NCBI GenBank assembly: GCA_018240595.1
Contig: JAFEFL010000049.1
Location: 32,656 to 96,655, forward strand
Direction of reading: 5' to 3'
DNA from: Pseudomonadota bacterium
GTDB lineage: Bacteria; Pseudomonadota; Alphaproteobacteria; Rhizobiales; Xanthobacteraceae
Length of the DNA stretch: 64,000 nucleotides
Shown here: positions 31,289 through 42,035 of the stretch, piece after piece
Numbering within the stretch: the first letter of the stretch is position 1
How the letters are laid out: each line of letters starts with the position of its first letter
Position numbers and translations under genes: made by a program
Notes under the pieces: generated by a model
Told to the model about the DNA's origin: nothing
Seen by the model: the letters and a program-made list of their open reading frames with translations, nothing else
Database searches by the model: none

Positions 31289-31914
31289 CGTCGCAGTCCT
31301 TCCTTGTTGGTGCCGGACGATTGCCCCGGTGCCGGAGGCGGTGGTGCGTTGGCGCCTGGCGGCGGCGTTCGTGGCGGCGGTCCGCCGCGCGGCGGCAACG
31401 GCCGATCGACGGGTTGTTCGGCGGTGTCGGTCAACTGCACGGTCCAGGAGCGCTGCTCCTGTGTATCGACCTCGAAGAAGCCAGTGCGATCATAGCCCCG
31501 CGCCAGGCAATTCTCGGTGCCGCGGATGGTGAATTCCTTCTCGCGCGAGCACATGAAGGCATGGCCCGACCATTCGCCGCCGCGATCGTAGTCGACCGCG
31601 TAGATGTAATAATAGCGCGCGACCAGCGCGCCGCGCAGCAGCGTATCGCAGCTCCGCGCCGAGATGTTCCACCAGCCTTCGGTGGTCCAGCCTTCGGCGT
31701 CCTTGTAGCCGATGGCGACGCCGACGCGGCTGCCGGTGTTGTTGCACAAACGAAAATCGGCACGCGCGGGCTGAGCCAGCGCCATCAGACAGACGAACAG
31801 CGCCGGCAGCGCGATGAACAAGGTGCGAAGGACGCGACGTTTGGCGGAAAAGACGGGCAAAGCGGTCACGGAGCCGGCGTGTTCGAGTCGATTGAAATGT
31901 AAGCAGACCGTCAT
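31285..31914 (-). CDS. DUF1036 exported protein
   Basis: An exported protein of unknown function, 209 residues. A signal-type segment lies at about 30-52 (LRTLFIALPALFVCLMALAQ, cleavage near ARA-DF). The DUF1036 core follows: FRLCNNTGSRVGVAIGYKDA, GWWNISARSCDTLLRGALVA and YYYIYAVDYDRGGEWSG, with four Cys likely in disulfides. The C-terminal 40 residues are a Pro/Gly-rich tail. It is overlapped by 4 bases at both ends, by glycerate kinase upstream and pyk downstream, an odd place for a periplasmic protein. Confidence 0.87.
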   Translation of the reverse strand: MTVCLHFNRLEHAGSVTALPVFSAKRRVLRTLFIALPALFVCLMALAQPARADFRLCNNTGSRVGVAIGYKDAEGWTTEGWWNISARSCDTLLRGALVARYYYIYAVDYDRGGEWSGHAFMCSREKEFTIRGTENCLARGYDRTGFFEVDTQEQRSWTVQLTDTAEQPVDRPLPPRGGPPPRTPPPGANAPPPPAPGQSSGTNKEGLRR

Positions 31915-33194
31915 GGCGTGTCGACGACGATGGCGCGAAAGTCGTTGACGTTGGTGAAGGTTGGGCCGGGCTCGAGCAGGTCGCCGAGCTTGGCGAAAAA
32001 TTCGGTCGAGTTGTTATCGGCGAGAAACGCGGCAGGATCGAGGCCAAGGGCCCGGGCGCGCGCCGCCGACCGGCCGTCGACCAGCGCGCCGGCGGGGTCG
32101 GTGGCGGCGCCGCCGCCGCCGTCGGTGCCGTCGGTATCGCCGGCAATCGCGGCAACATGGTCAAGACCGTCAAGCTGATCGACCAGCGCGAGAGCATATT
32201 CCTGATTGGGCCCGCCGCGGCCCTGGCCGCGCATGGTGACGGTGAGCTCGCCGCCGGAGATGATGACCGCACGCTTGCGTTGCGCGCGCAGTTCGCGGGC
32301 CACGGCGGCATGCGCCGCCGCCACCTCGCGCGCTTCGCCTTCGACATCGGGGCCGAGCGAGATGCATTCATAGCCGGCGGCGGCGACCGCCTTCTCCGCA
32401 GCCTCGAGCGCGTCGCGCGGCCGCGCCGCGAGCACGAAGCGCGCATTGGCGAAAGCCGGATCGCCGGGTTTCGGCGATTCATTGGCGGCGTCGTTCAATG
32501 CACGTGTGACAGAGGCGGGCAGGTCGAGCTTGTACTTGGCGACGATGGCGCGCGCGTCATCGAGCGTCGTCGGATCGGGCACGGTCGGTCCCGAACCGAT
32601 CGCCGAGGGATCGTCGCCCGGCACATCGGAGATGGCGACGGTGAAGACCTCGGCCGGTGCCGCGACTTTGGCGAGCCGTCCGCCCTTGATGCGCGACAGG
32701 TGCTTGCGCACGGTGTTGATCTCGCCGATATGCGCGCCCGAGCGCAGCAGGGCGCGCGTCACCGCTTGTTTGTCGGCAAACGAAACGCCATCGGCCGGCG
32801 CGATCCAGTTCGCCGAGGCGCCGCCCGACATCAAGACCAGCACGAGATCGCCCGCGGCGGCGCTGCCCGCGAGTTCGAGCGCGCGCGCAGCGCCCTTCAG
32901 GCCCGCTTCATCGGGCACCGGATGGCCGGCTTCGATCATGGTCACCACCCGCGTCGGACGGCCATAGCCGTGCCGCGCCACGGCGACGCCGGACAGCCGG
33001 TTGGCGGGCAGGCCGAGCGTGTCGAGATAGTGCTTCTCCGCCGTCTCGACCATCGAGCCGGCCGCCTTGCCCGCGGCCAGCAGGATGACGCGGCCCTTCG
33101 GCGCCGGCAGCAGCGGCGGCAGGAACGAGGCGGGGTGGGCGGCGGCTACCGCGGTGCGAAACAGATCGTGGAGAAACGGTCGTAGTTCGGTCAT
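31911..33194 (-). CDS. ttuD: Glycerate 2-kinase (MOFRL family)
   Basis: Phosphorylates D-glycerate to 2-phosphoglycerate, feeding glyoxylate, tartrate or serine-derived carbon into lower glycolysis. The protein has 427 residues. Recognisable parts are VILLAAGKAAGSMVETAE, EAGHPVPDEAGLKGAARALE, VLMSGGASANWIAPADGVSF and the C-terminal MOFRL segment (AGDTDGTDGGGGAATDPAGA). Homologues in tartrate operons were called ttuD and mis-annotated as hydroxypyruvate reductase. It is the first gene of the operon with DUF1036 and pyk. Confidence 0.92.
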   Translation of the reverse strand: MTELRPFLHDLFRTAVAAAHPASFLPPLLPAPKGRVILLAAGKAAGSMVETAEKHYLDTLGLPANRLSGVAVARHGYGRPTRVVTMIEAGHPVPDEAGLKGAARALELAGSAAAGDLVLVLMSGGASANWIAPADGVSFADKQAVTRALLRSGAHIGEINTVRKHLSRIKGGRLAKVAAPAEVFTVAISDVPGDDPSAIGSGPTVPDPTTLDDARAIVAKYKLDLPASVTRALNDAANESPKPGDPAFANARFVLAARPRDALEAAEKAVAAAGYECISLGPDVEGEAREVAAAHAAVARELRAQRKRAVIISGGELTVTMRGQGRGGPNQEYALALVDQLDGLDHVAAIAGDTDGTDGGGGAATDPAGALVDGRSAARARALGLDPAAFLADNNSTEFFAKLGDLLEPGPTFTNVNDFRAIVVDTP

Positions 33195-33281
33195 GGGCGG
33201 ATACCGCCGACTTTTTCGGGCTATGGCAAGACGTTTTGCTCGCCCCTATGTTGAGGGGCGAAAGCGGAGGCTTTTCATATC

Positions 33282-33578
33282 ATGGACGACAAGACCCGTA
33301 CCGAGCTGGAAGCCGCCGTGTACCGGCGCCTGGTCGAGCACCTGCGCCAGCGCACCGATGTGCAGAATATCGACCTGATGAATCTGGCCGGCTTCTGCCG
33401 CAACTGCCTGTCGAACTGGATGAAGGACGCCGCCGACGAAAAGGGCGTTGCGATGTCCAAGGACGAAAGCCGTCAGATCGTCTATGGCGAGCCCTACGAG
33501 CAGTGGCGCGCCAAGCACCAGAAGGAAGCCTCGCCGGAGCAGAAGGCGGCGTTCGAAAAGTCCAGACCGGGGCACTGA
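33282..33578 (+). CDS. DUF1244 family protein
   Basis: A small cytoplasmic protein of 98 residues and unknown function. It carries the conserved core LAGFCRNCLSNWM, with a CxxC pair, followed by YGEPYEQWRAKHQKEAS. The family is widespread in alphaproteobacteria. Structural work on relatives shows a helical bundle. The CxxC pair could bind metal. It is followed by gapR on the same strand after about 170 bases. Confidence 0.9.
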   Translation: MDDKTRTELEAAVYRRLVEHLRQRTDVQNIDLMNLAGFCRNCLSNWMKDAADEKGVAMSKDESRQIVYGEPYEQWRAKHQKEASPEQKAAFEKSRPGH

Positions 33579-33747
33579 AAAAAGCTGTTCCGTGACAGGC
33601 GGATGACCTCGCTCTGTGAACAACGTGGATGATCGCGCCCTCGCCTTGACCCGGCGCGCCTGAATTCCGAAAGCTTCTCCCGGGACGTTGCCGGGTTCTC
33701 GCGACTTTCGCGGGTCCTGCCGCACGCGCATTCAGGGAGTTCAAGTC

Positions 33748-34023
33748 ATGTCGATGCCCGCAGCGGCCGATAAGGAAGAAACCTCGCACCGCTTCGCCAA
33801 GGATCAGCTCAAGGCGATCATCGAGCGCATCGAGCGGCTGGAGGAAGAGAAGAAGGCGACCTCCGACGACATCAGGGACGTCTACGCCGAGGCCAAGTCG
33901 AACGGCTTCGACGCCAAGGCACTGCGCACCATCGTGCGCATGCGCAAGATGGACTCCAACGAGCGCCGCGAGCAGGAAGAGATCCTCGAGACCTACATGC
34001 ACGCGCTGGGGATGCTGCAGTAA
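33748..34023 (+). CDS. gapR: GapR nucleoid-associated protein (DUF2312)
   Basis: In Caulobacter, GapR clamps overtwisted AT-rich DNA ahead of replication and transcription and stimulates gyrase. This 91-residue protein starts at ATG 33748 with AGGGAG upstream. The family core is [20 protein letters not shown], a coiled-coil dimer helix, then [20 protein letters not shown] and [20 protein letters not shown], with Lys/Arg contacts to DNA. Length and order match the family. It is followed directly by a palindromic repeat element. Confidence 0.93.
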   Translation: MSMPAAADKEETSHRFAKDQLKAIIERIERLEEEKKATSDDIRDVYAEAKSNGFDAKALRTIVRMRKMDSNERREQEEILETYMHALGMLQ

Positions 34024-34030
34024 GGCTCGT

Positions 34031-34153
34031 TTGTCCCGGGCGCAGCGCGCGACGCAGTCGTGCGCTGCTGAACCGGGACCTTCAAGAATTCCGAGCGTGG
34101 AACGGTCCCGGATCTGCGAAGCAGCGTTTCACGCTGCATCGCGTCCGGGACAA
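34031..34153. repeat. Twin-palindrome repeat element (REP/BIME-like)
   Basis: The outer ends TTGTCCCGG (34031-34039) and CCGGGACAA (34145-34153) are exact inverted copies. Inside are two similar units, each a GTCCCGG...CCGGGAC stem (34033-34079 and 34104-34151) with an inner hairpin (GCAGCGC/GCGCTGC; GCAGCG-TTTCA-CGCTGC). It fills almost the whole gap between gapR and the convergent DUF882 gene. It resembles dispersed non-coding repeats of Bradyrhizobiaceae. Confidence 0.75.
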
Positions 34154-34160
34154 GACGTCT

Positions 34161-35780
34161 CTACCTCAGCGACGCCGTCGTCTGCGTGACGAAGCTCGCG
34201 GTGGCGAGGAAGGTAACGGCGTGGCCGGTGAAGCGGTCGGCGACGATGCCGAGCCCCGGATCGGCCGAGAAGGTCATCACCAGCGCATTGGCAGGCTTGT
34301 GGAACAGGTGGGCGAGCGGCCTGGTGTCGAGTTCGCCCATATGGGTCGTCGTCATGTGGGTCGTCATGTTCGGCGTCAGCACCGCCGCGCGCAGCCACGG
34401 GCTGTCGGTGCGCTGGCCGCCGCCGGCGATGGCCGTTGAAGCCGGCGCGGCGAGGGCGGCCGGCGCTTCAGCCATCAGCGATGCGGTCGGCGGCAGCGCC
34501 GGGATGTTGCTGCCCATCGGTCGGGCGCGGGCCGGACGCGGCAGCGGCGTCCGCTCGGTGCTCGCGGGCTTGGCCGGCGCCGCGGCATAAGCGAGCGCCG
34601 CCTGCGGCAGGCTCGCGGTGGTCATCGTGTCGGCGAAGGTAAAGGGCGATTGCGCGATCGCGGGCGCCACCTCGCCGCTGTCGACTGCGCTGGTCCACAC
34701 GCCGCTGCGGGTGGCGATGACATTGGCTGCGGTCTGCGGGGCCGGCTCAGCCGCGGCCACCTGGATCAGGCGCGGCCGCGATGACGGCAAGGGCACGATG
34801 CTCGCGGTCGCCACCGGCTTGGGCAATGAATTGGACTTGGCGCTGGCGAGCGTGACCGCCGGCTTCTCCGCCTGCGCGGTCGCCGACGCGTCGTCGGACT
34901 TCGGCTTGCCGCCGAACAGGCTGGCGAGGAAATTGCGCGGCTTGCCGGCGGGCGCCTCGTCGCCGCTTTCGGTGACGCCGGCATTGCGCGCCTGCGCCAT
35001 GATCAGGCTCGACGGCTCGTTGCCGCGCTTCTCGACGTCGGCCAGCGCCAGCGCATAGCCGGCCAGCGGCTTGCCATCGGACGGGATGTGCACGGTGCGG
35101 CCGTCGGGGAACACCTTGACCAGTTGCTCGCGCGTCATGCGCGGCCAGTGGCGGATGGTGCCCGTGTCGAGATGGACGAAAGGCGAGCCCGAGGTCGGAT
35201 AGAAGCCGACGCCGCCGCGCTGCAAGCGCAGGCCGACTTCGCGGATCTTCTCCAGCGGCACGCCGGGAATCTCGAAGTCGATGGCCTGGCCGTGAGTATG
35301 ATTGGAATTCTCGGCGACGCCGGTCGAGCGGGCGCGCAGCATGTTGTTGGTGCTCGGGGCGCGGTAGCCGCAAATGATCTCGATCGGCTGCGTACCGCCG
35401 ACCTCGCGATTGACCTGCCACAGGATGTCGAACAGCTTCGGGTCCATCTTCACGTCTTCGTTCTTGCGCCAGTCGCGCATGAACCAGTCGAGCTTCTTCA
35501 GCGCGTCCTGGTCGTAGCGGCCGTTGCGCTTGAAGGTGACGGTGATGGTCTCGTTGGTGTGGAGGTGGCGGAAGCTCAGCGTGCGGGTGTCGCCTTCGGC
35601 GGAAGCCGGCTGCAGCCCGTCATTGACGCCGAGCAGCAAAACGGCCGCGAGGGCCACCGAGGCGCTCAGGCGGGCGCTGACGCGGCGCACCGAGGCGCGC
35701 GGGGTCGATGAAGTCCAGTAGTGGCGAGGAGCGCGGCGCACCGACACTGACAAGTTCCGTGAATTTCGTCCGAGGGTCAT
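34161..35780 (-). CDS. DUF882/M15-type peptidase domain envelope protein
   Basis: A predicted zinc peptidase-like (YcbK/MepK-type) peptidoglycan hydrolase with a long tail, 539 residues from ATG 35780; upstream in-frame starts at 35816 and 35936 exist and none has a strong ribosome site. A signal or anchor helix is SASVALAAVLLLGVND at about residues 37-52. The catalytic domain spans about residues 65-215: IEIICGYRAPSTNNML, the zinc motif NHTHGQAIDFEI and FVHLDTG. The remaining 300 residues are low-complexity Ala/Pro/Ser. It likely trims meso-DAP crosslinks (inference). Confidence 0.85.
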   Translation of the reverse strand: MTLGRNSRNLSVSVRRAPRHYWTSSTPRASVRRVSARLSASVALAAVLLLGVNDGLQPASAEGDTRTLSFRHLHTNETITVTFKRNGRYDQDALKKLDWFMRDWRKNEDVKMDPKLFDILWQVNREVGGTQPIEIICGYRAPSTNNMLRARSTGVAENSNHTHGQAIDFEIPGVPLEKIREVGLRLQRGGVGFYPTSGSPFVHLDTGTIRHWPRMTREQLVKVFPDGRTVHIPSDGKPLAGYALALADVEKRGNEPSSLIMAQARNAGVTESGDEAPAGKPRNFLASLFGGKPKSDDASATAQAEKPAVTLASAKSNSLPKPVATASIVPLPSSRPRLIQVAAAEPAPQTAANVIATRSGVWTSAVDSGEVAPAIAQSPFTFADTMTTASLPQAALAYAAAPAKPASTERTPLPRPARARPMGSNIPALPPTASLMAEAPAALAAPASTAIAGGGQRTDSPWLRAAVLTPNMTTHMTTTHMGELDTRPLAHLFHKPANALVMTFSADPGLGIVADRFTGHAVTFLATASFVTQTTASLR

Positions 35781-35940
35781 CGGCACGCCCGGTTGCAGCC
35801 GCCGCAATGACGGCATCAGTGTTGGCGGGATTTCGTTAACTGTCCCTTGCGGCGGGCGAAGTTCCCGGTGCGACACTTTTGATACACCCGAAACTTGGCG
35901 AAATAAGGTTCGGTATCGGGGAACTTCAGCCCTCAACGCA

Positions 35941-35967
35941 AAACGGCCGGGGCATTGCCCCGGCCGC
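35941..35967 (-). terminator. Rho-independent terminator of the L,D-transpeptidase gene
   Basis: A perfect 11-bp inverted repeat CGGCCGGGGCA/TGCCCCGGCCG (35945-35967) is followed on the minus strand by TTTT. It begins 27 bases after the transpeptidase stop codon. Confidence 0.85.
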
Positions 35968-35993
35968 TGGTCGTCTCGTCGATCGAGCCGGAT

Positions 35994-38093
35994 TTACCGG
36001 AAGATCTTCTCGAAGAACTGGAACGGATTACCAGCCTCGCGGCGCTCGACGCGGCTGAGAATTTCCTGATTGCTCTTCATCGTCGCGGCATCGCGCGTCT
36101 TGTCCTGCGGCGGCGCCACGTCCGCGATGCGGCGCTCGTCGCTGGTCATGATGGCGTGGATGCGCTTGTCGAAACCGTAGATGTCGTCGCGTACCTGCAG
36201 CTTGCCGTCGTCGTCGACGAAGGCGGTTTGATAGGTCAGGTGCACCATCGGCCGGTTGACCATCTTGAAGATCTTCTCGTCGTGACCGACCAGCTTTTCG
36301 AGCTGCGGCTGCGTCGGCGTCTGGCCGGGGATGGCCATCGCCAGCATCACCTCGCCGAACTTGGTCGGGTTCTCGACGCGCATGCAGCCATGGCTGAAAG
36401 CGCGGCGGTCGGCGGCGAACAGCCGCTTCTCCGGCGTGTCGTGCAGATAGACCTGGTACTTGTTCGGGAAGTTGAACTTGATGCGGCCGAGCGCGTTGGC
36501 CATGCCCGGCGGCTGCACCACATTGATGTGGCCGTCCGGACCGCGCTTCACCTCGAGACCCATGCGGTCGAAGATGTTCGGGTCGCTGGCATAGGCCGGC
36601 AGCAGTTCGTTCTGGATGATCGACTGCGGCACATACCACGACGGATTGACGACGACGTTGTCCATCGCCGCGGTGAGCAGCGGCGTCGGTGTCTGCGGCT
36701 TGCCGGCGACGATCTTGGTGCGCCAGGCGACCGAGCCGTCGCGGACGACCTTGAGCGTGAAGTCCGGGATGTTGACCATCACGTAATTGCGGCCGAGGTC
36801 GCGCGGCAGCCAGCGCCAGCGCTCCATGTTGGCCATGACGGTGTCGATCTGCTGCCGCGGCGTCGGGCCGTTGATATAGGCGATGGTCCTGTTGTCGATG
36901 ACGCCGGTCGGCTTGATGTCGGCGCGGGCCTGAACGTTCTTGATGGCGTTGAACAGCGCCTTGTCATAGACGAGCTCGAGCGCCTTCGGATCTTCCGCCG
37001 GCAGCTTCACGACCTTGATGCGGCCGGTCTTGCGGTCGCGCACCTGCGTGGTGTGCGGACCTTGCGCCGTGAGCCTGACATTCAGGCGCTGGCGAAGTTG
37101 CGGCACGCGCGCGTCCTTGTCGCCGGGCTTGATGTTCGGACCGCCGGCGATGCGTTCGTCGGCGTCGGCGCGCGCCCCGGCGCTGCGCAGTTCGGCGAGC
37201 TTGTGCTTGAGCGCCTTGAAAGCTTGCTGCGGCGGCTCGAAGCTGTCGAAGGCCGCGTTGGCGTCGCGCGCGTCGGCGAGCTTTCTCAGAATGTCGGCAT
37301 TGTCGGGGCTGTGCTGGCCGTAGTCGACCTCCGCCGAGACGCGCGTCGGCGCGATGCGGCCGACGGCGAGATGGCGGGCGAAGGTCACCGCCGACAAGGT
37401 CAGTTTGAGGTCGGCGGCGGCGAGCTGGTCGGCACCCGAAACACTGTCGAAGTTCGGCAGCGGATAGTCGGCCGGTTCGAGCGCATCCGCTTGCGCATTC
37501 TTCATGCGCAGGATGGCGGTCTTGGCGGTCGCGGTGAGGCGGCCGTCGTGAATCCACAGCGGCGCGTAATTACGCGAGGCATAGAAGGCGCCGATCGCCT
37601 TGCGTTCGGCATCGCTCTTCTCGGTCTTGCCGGCGAGCGCGCCGCGCAGCTTGTCGGCGATCTGCGCATCCGAAGCGCCGAGATTGCGCTCGAGCGAGGT
37701 CATGACGAGGTTGCGGTCTTCGGCGGCGGCCTGCGCTTGCGCCTGGGCCTGCACCGCCGGCTCGCCGCGCGGGATCTCGACGCGCACCGTATCGCCACGC
37801 GGCGGCGGTTCGTTGCGCGTTACGTCCTGACGCGCCGGCTCCTGACGCGGCGCTTCCTGGCGGATCGCTTGCGGCGGCAGCGGCACCGGCTGCTCCGCGT
37901 CGCGTCGCGGCGCCGGCTCGGGCAACGCTTCCGGTGTGCGGTGAATGATGCGTGCGCCGTTCAGCGACGGCGGCAGCGGCGCGACTTGCCGAATGCCGTC
38001 CGGTGCGGCGAGAGACGGCGACGCCGTCACGAAGCCCGTTGCAACGGCCAGCATGGTGCCGGCCAGCCAATGGTCGAACCTGACGTTACGCAT
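35994..38093 (-). CDS. L,D-transpeptidase, YcbB/LdtD-like
   Basis: Forms 3-3 crosslinks in peptidoglycan in the periplasm, 699 residues from ATG 38093. A signal peptide covers about residues 1-30 (WLAGTMLAVATGFVTASPSL). A Pro/Gln/Arg-rich linker follows to about 125. The scaffold and PG-binding region includes YASRNYAPLWIHDGRL and KNVQARADIKPTGVIDNRT. The YkuD catalytic domain (about 425-600) ends in SHGCMRVENP, with the catalytic Cys near residue 569. The long insert before SHGC is the YcbB substrate capping loop. It is next to the DUF882 enzyme, suggesting joint wall remodelling. Confidence 0.92.
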   Translation of the reverse strand: MRNVRFDHWLAGTMLAVATGFVTASPSLAAPDGIRQVAPLPPSLNGARIIHRTPEALPEPAPRRDAEQPVPLPPQAIRQEAPRQEPARQDVTRNEPPPRGDTVRVEIPRGEPAVQAQAQAQAAAEDRNLVMTSLERNLGASDAQIADKLRGALAGKTEKSDAERKAIGAFYASRNYAPLWIHDGRLTATAKTAILRMKNAQADALEPADYPLPNFDSVSGADQLAAADLKLTLSAVTFARHLAVGRIAPTRVSAEVDYGQHSPDNADILRKLADARDANAAFDSFEPPQQAFKALKHKLAELRSAGARADADERIAGGPNIKPGDKDARVPQLRQRLNVRLTAQGPHTTQVRDRKTGRIKVVKLPAEDPKALELVYDKALFNAIKNVQARADIKPTGVIDNRTIAYINGPTPRQQIDTVMANMERWRWLPRDLGRNYVMVNIPDFTLKVVRDGSVAWRTKIVAGKPQTPTPLLTAAMDNVVVNPSWYVPQSIIQNELLPAYASDPNIFDRMGLEVKRGPDGHINVVQPPGMANALGRIKFNFPNKYQVYLHDTPEKRLFAADRRAFSHGCMRVENPTKFGEVMLAMAIPGQTPTQPQLEKLVGHDEKIFKMVNRPMVHLTYQTAFVDDDGKLQVRDDIYGFDKRIHAIMTSDERRIADVAPPQDKTRDAATMKSNQEILSRVERREAGNPFQFFEKIFR

Positions 38094-38127
38094 CACGCAT
38101 CAACTCCACTCGCGCACATCACCAGGA

Positions 38128-38145
38128 TGCATCGAATGCGATGCA
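38128..38145. promoter_or_regulatory. Perfect dyad upstream of the L,D-transpeptidase gene
   Basis: TGCATCG (38128-38134) and CGATGCA (38139-38145) surround AATG, 35-52 bp upstream of the transpeptidase start codon. No T-run follows. The position suits an operator at the promoter or an mRNA hairpin. Confidence 0.35.
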
Positions 38146-38273
38146 GTCCGTTAACTGGTGCAGGTCCGCATTATGCGGCCGAAACGCAAGCGAGACGAAT
38201 GAAAAACGTTGCCGGCTACCGCTTACTTGTCATCACGGTGAACTGCGGCGCGCGATCGCTAAAATTTTAAACA

Positions 38274-39827
<1,554 letters not shown>

Positions 39828-40077
39828 GACACTTCCCCAAACGGCCGCCATTTTGAATTCGCGTTTTCTGGCTGTGCCGATTTGGCGCAGTATCGGGAGG
39901 CGCCCTTAAGGGGCTCTTAAACGGGTTGCAGGGCCCTCAAGGCCCTACCGATAAGGTGAAAAAGAGGGAAAAATCTTACCCGTTGCCATCGCGCCGCCAT
40001 GCGGGAAAGCTTAGATAATCGACGCCGGACGCCGATTCCACCCGATTTCTTTTCCCTAACGAAACGTATCTCCGAAA

Positions 40078-41964
40078 ATGGCCAGAACCGCGCTCAAGAA
40101 GAAGTCCGCCGCCCGCTCGTCCGCCAAAGCCAAATCGAGGCCGAAAGCCGCCGCCAAGGCTGCGAAGGCGCGCAGCGCCGGGCCCAAACTCGGCGCCTTG
40201 CCGGACTGGAATTTGAACGATCTTTATCCCGGCATCGAGAGTTCGGCGCTGAAGCAGGATTTGTCCTGGATCGACACCGAGTGTCTGGCTTTCGAGGAGT
40301 TGTACAAGGGCAAGCTCGGCGCCCTCGCATCGCAGCCGGGCGCCAGCGAGGCGCTGTGCGAAGCGGTCAAGCGCTACGAGAAGATCGGCGACGTGCTCGG
40401 CCGCATCGGCTCCTATGCCGGATTGCTGCATGCCGGCAATTCGACCGATGCGGCGATCGCCAAGTTCTACGGCGACATGAACGAGCGCATCACCACCGCT
40501 TATTCGCATCTGCTGTTCTTCGATCTCGAGCTCAACCGCGTCGACGACAAGCTGATCGACGCCGCGATGTCGGAAGGCCCGCTCAGTCATTACCGGCCCT
40601 GGATCGAGGATGTGCGCAAGGAAAAGCCCTACCAGCTCGAGGACCGCATCGAGCAGCTTTTCCACGAGAAGTCGCTGACGGCCTATTCGGCGTGGAACAG
40701 GTTGTTCGACGACACCATCGCGGCGCTGCGTTTCAAGATCCGCGGCAAGGAATTGCCGATCGAGCCGGCGCTGAACTTCATGCAGGATGCCGACGGCGGC
40801 AAGCGCAGGGACGCCGCCGAGGCGCTGGCGGCGACCTTCAAGGCCAATCTGCGGCCGTTCACGCTGATCACCAACACGCTGGCCAAGGACAAGGAGATTT
40901 CCGACCGCTGGCGTGGCTTCAAGGACGTCGCCGATGCGCGGCACCTGTCGAACCGGGTCGAGCCGGAAGTGGTCGATGCTCTGGTGTCCGCGGTGCGCGC
41001 CGCCTATCCGAAACTTTCGCACCGCTATTACGCGCTGAAGGCCAAGTGGTTCGGCAAGAAGAAGCTGGCGCATTGGGACCGCAACGCGCCGCTGCCCAAG
41101 GTCGAGCAGCGCACGATCCCGTGGAGCGATGCGCGTTCGACCGTGCTGACCGCCTACGGCGCCTTCTCGCCGAAGATGGCCGAGGTTGCCGACCGCTTCT
41201 TCGAGAAGAACTGGATCGACGCCGGCGTGCGTCCGGGCAAGCAGCCCGGCGCCTTCTCGCACCCGACGGTGCCGTCGGCGCATCCTTACGTATTGCTCAA
41301 TTATCAGGGCAAGCCGCGCGACGTGATGACGCTCGCGCACGAACTCGGCCATGGCGTGCACCAGGTGCTGGCCGCGCCGAACGGCGCGCTGATGGCGCCG
41401 ACGCCGCTGACGCTGGCGGAGACCGCCAGCGTGTTCGGCGAGATGCTGACCTTCAAGAAGCTGCTCGCCAACACCGCCGACAAGAAGCAGCGCAAGGCCA
41501 TGCTCGCCGCCAAGGTCGAGGACATGATCAACACCGTGGTCCGGCAGATCGCGTTCTACAGCTTCGAGCGCAAGGTCCACACCGAACGCCGCAAGGGCGA
41601 ACTCACCGCCGACAAGCTGTGCGAATTGTGGATGTCGGTGCAGTCGGAAAGCCTCGGGCCGGCGATCGAATTGAAGCCGGGATACGAGACTTTCTGGGTC
41701 TACATCCCGCACTTCATCCATTCGCCGTTCTATGTCTACGCCTATGCCTTCGGCGATTGCCTGGTGAACTCGCTCTATGCCGTCTACGAGAAATCGGAGA
41801 GCGGCTTTGCCGAGCGCTACCTGGCGATGCTGTCGGCGGGCGGCACCAAGCACCACTCCGAATTGCTCAAGCCGTTCGGCCTCGACGCCACCGATCCGAC
41901 CTTCTGGGACGGCGGCCTGTCGGTGATCGCGGGGATGATCGAGGAACTGGAAGGGTTGGGCTAG
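40078..41964 (+). CDS. M3 family oligoendopeptidase (PepF-like)
   Basis: A cytoplasmic zinc endopeptidase that degrades oligopeptides, 628 residues. The zinc motif is HELGHGVHQ, with His421 and His425, and the third ligand Glu is in ETASVFGEML. The M3 body starts at LPDWNLNDLYPGIES (about 42). The first 40 residues are a Lys/Ala-rich extension absent from many homologues. It is divergent from the sigma-54 regulator across about 250 bases in which no strong promoter was seen. Confidence 0.94.
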   Translation: MARTALKKKSAARSSAKAKSRPKAAAKAAKARSAGPKLGALPDWNLNDLYPGIESSALKQDLSWIDTECLAFEELYKGKLGALASQPGASEALCEAVKRYEKIGDVLGRIGSYAGLLHAGNSTDAAIAKFYGDMNERITTAYSHLLFFDLELNRVDDKLIDAAMSEGPLSHYRPWIEDVRKEKPYQLEDRIEQLFHEKSLTAYSAWNRLFDDTIAALRFKIRGKELPIEPALNFMQDADGGKRRDAAEALAATFKANLRPFTLITNTLAKDKEISDRWRGFKDVADARHLSNRVEPEVVDALVSAVRAAYPKLSHRYYALKAKWFGKKKLAHWDRNAPLPKVEQRTIPWSDARSTVLTAYGAFSPKMAEVADRFFEKNWIDAGVRPGKQPGAFSHPTVPSAHPYVLLNYQGKPRDVMTLAHELGHGVHQVLAAPNGALMAPTPLTLAETASVFGEMLTFKKLLANTADKKQRKAMLAAKVEDMINTVVRQIAFYSFERKVHTERRKGELTADKLCELWMSVQSESLGPAIELKPGYETFWVYIPHFIHSPFYVYAYAFGDCLVNSLYAVYEKSESGFAERYLAMLSAGGTKHHSELLKPFGLDATDPTFWDGGLSVIAGMIEELEGLG

Positions 41965-42035
41965 GGCGGCGCGGCGGCCCATAACGCGACACCGCGTGAT
42001 CTTTTATTGGTCGCGTCGCGTATTAGATTGACAGC

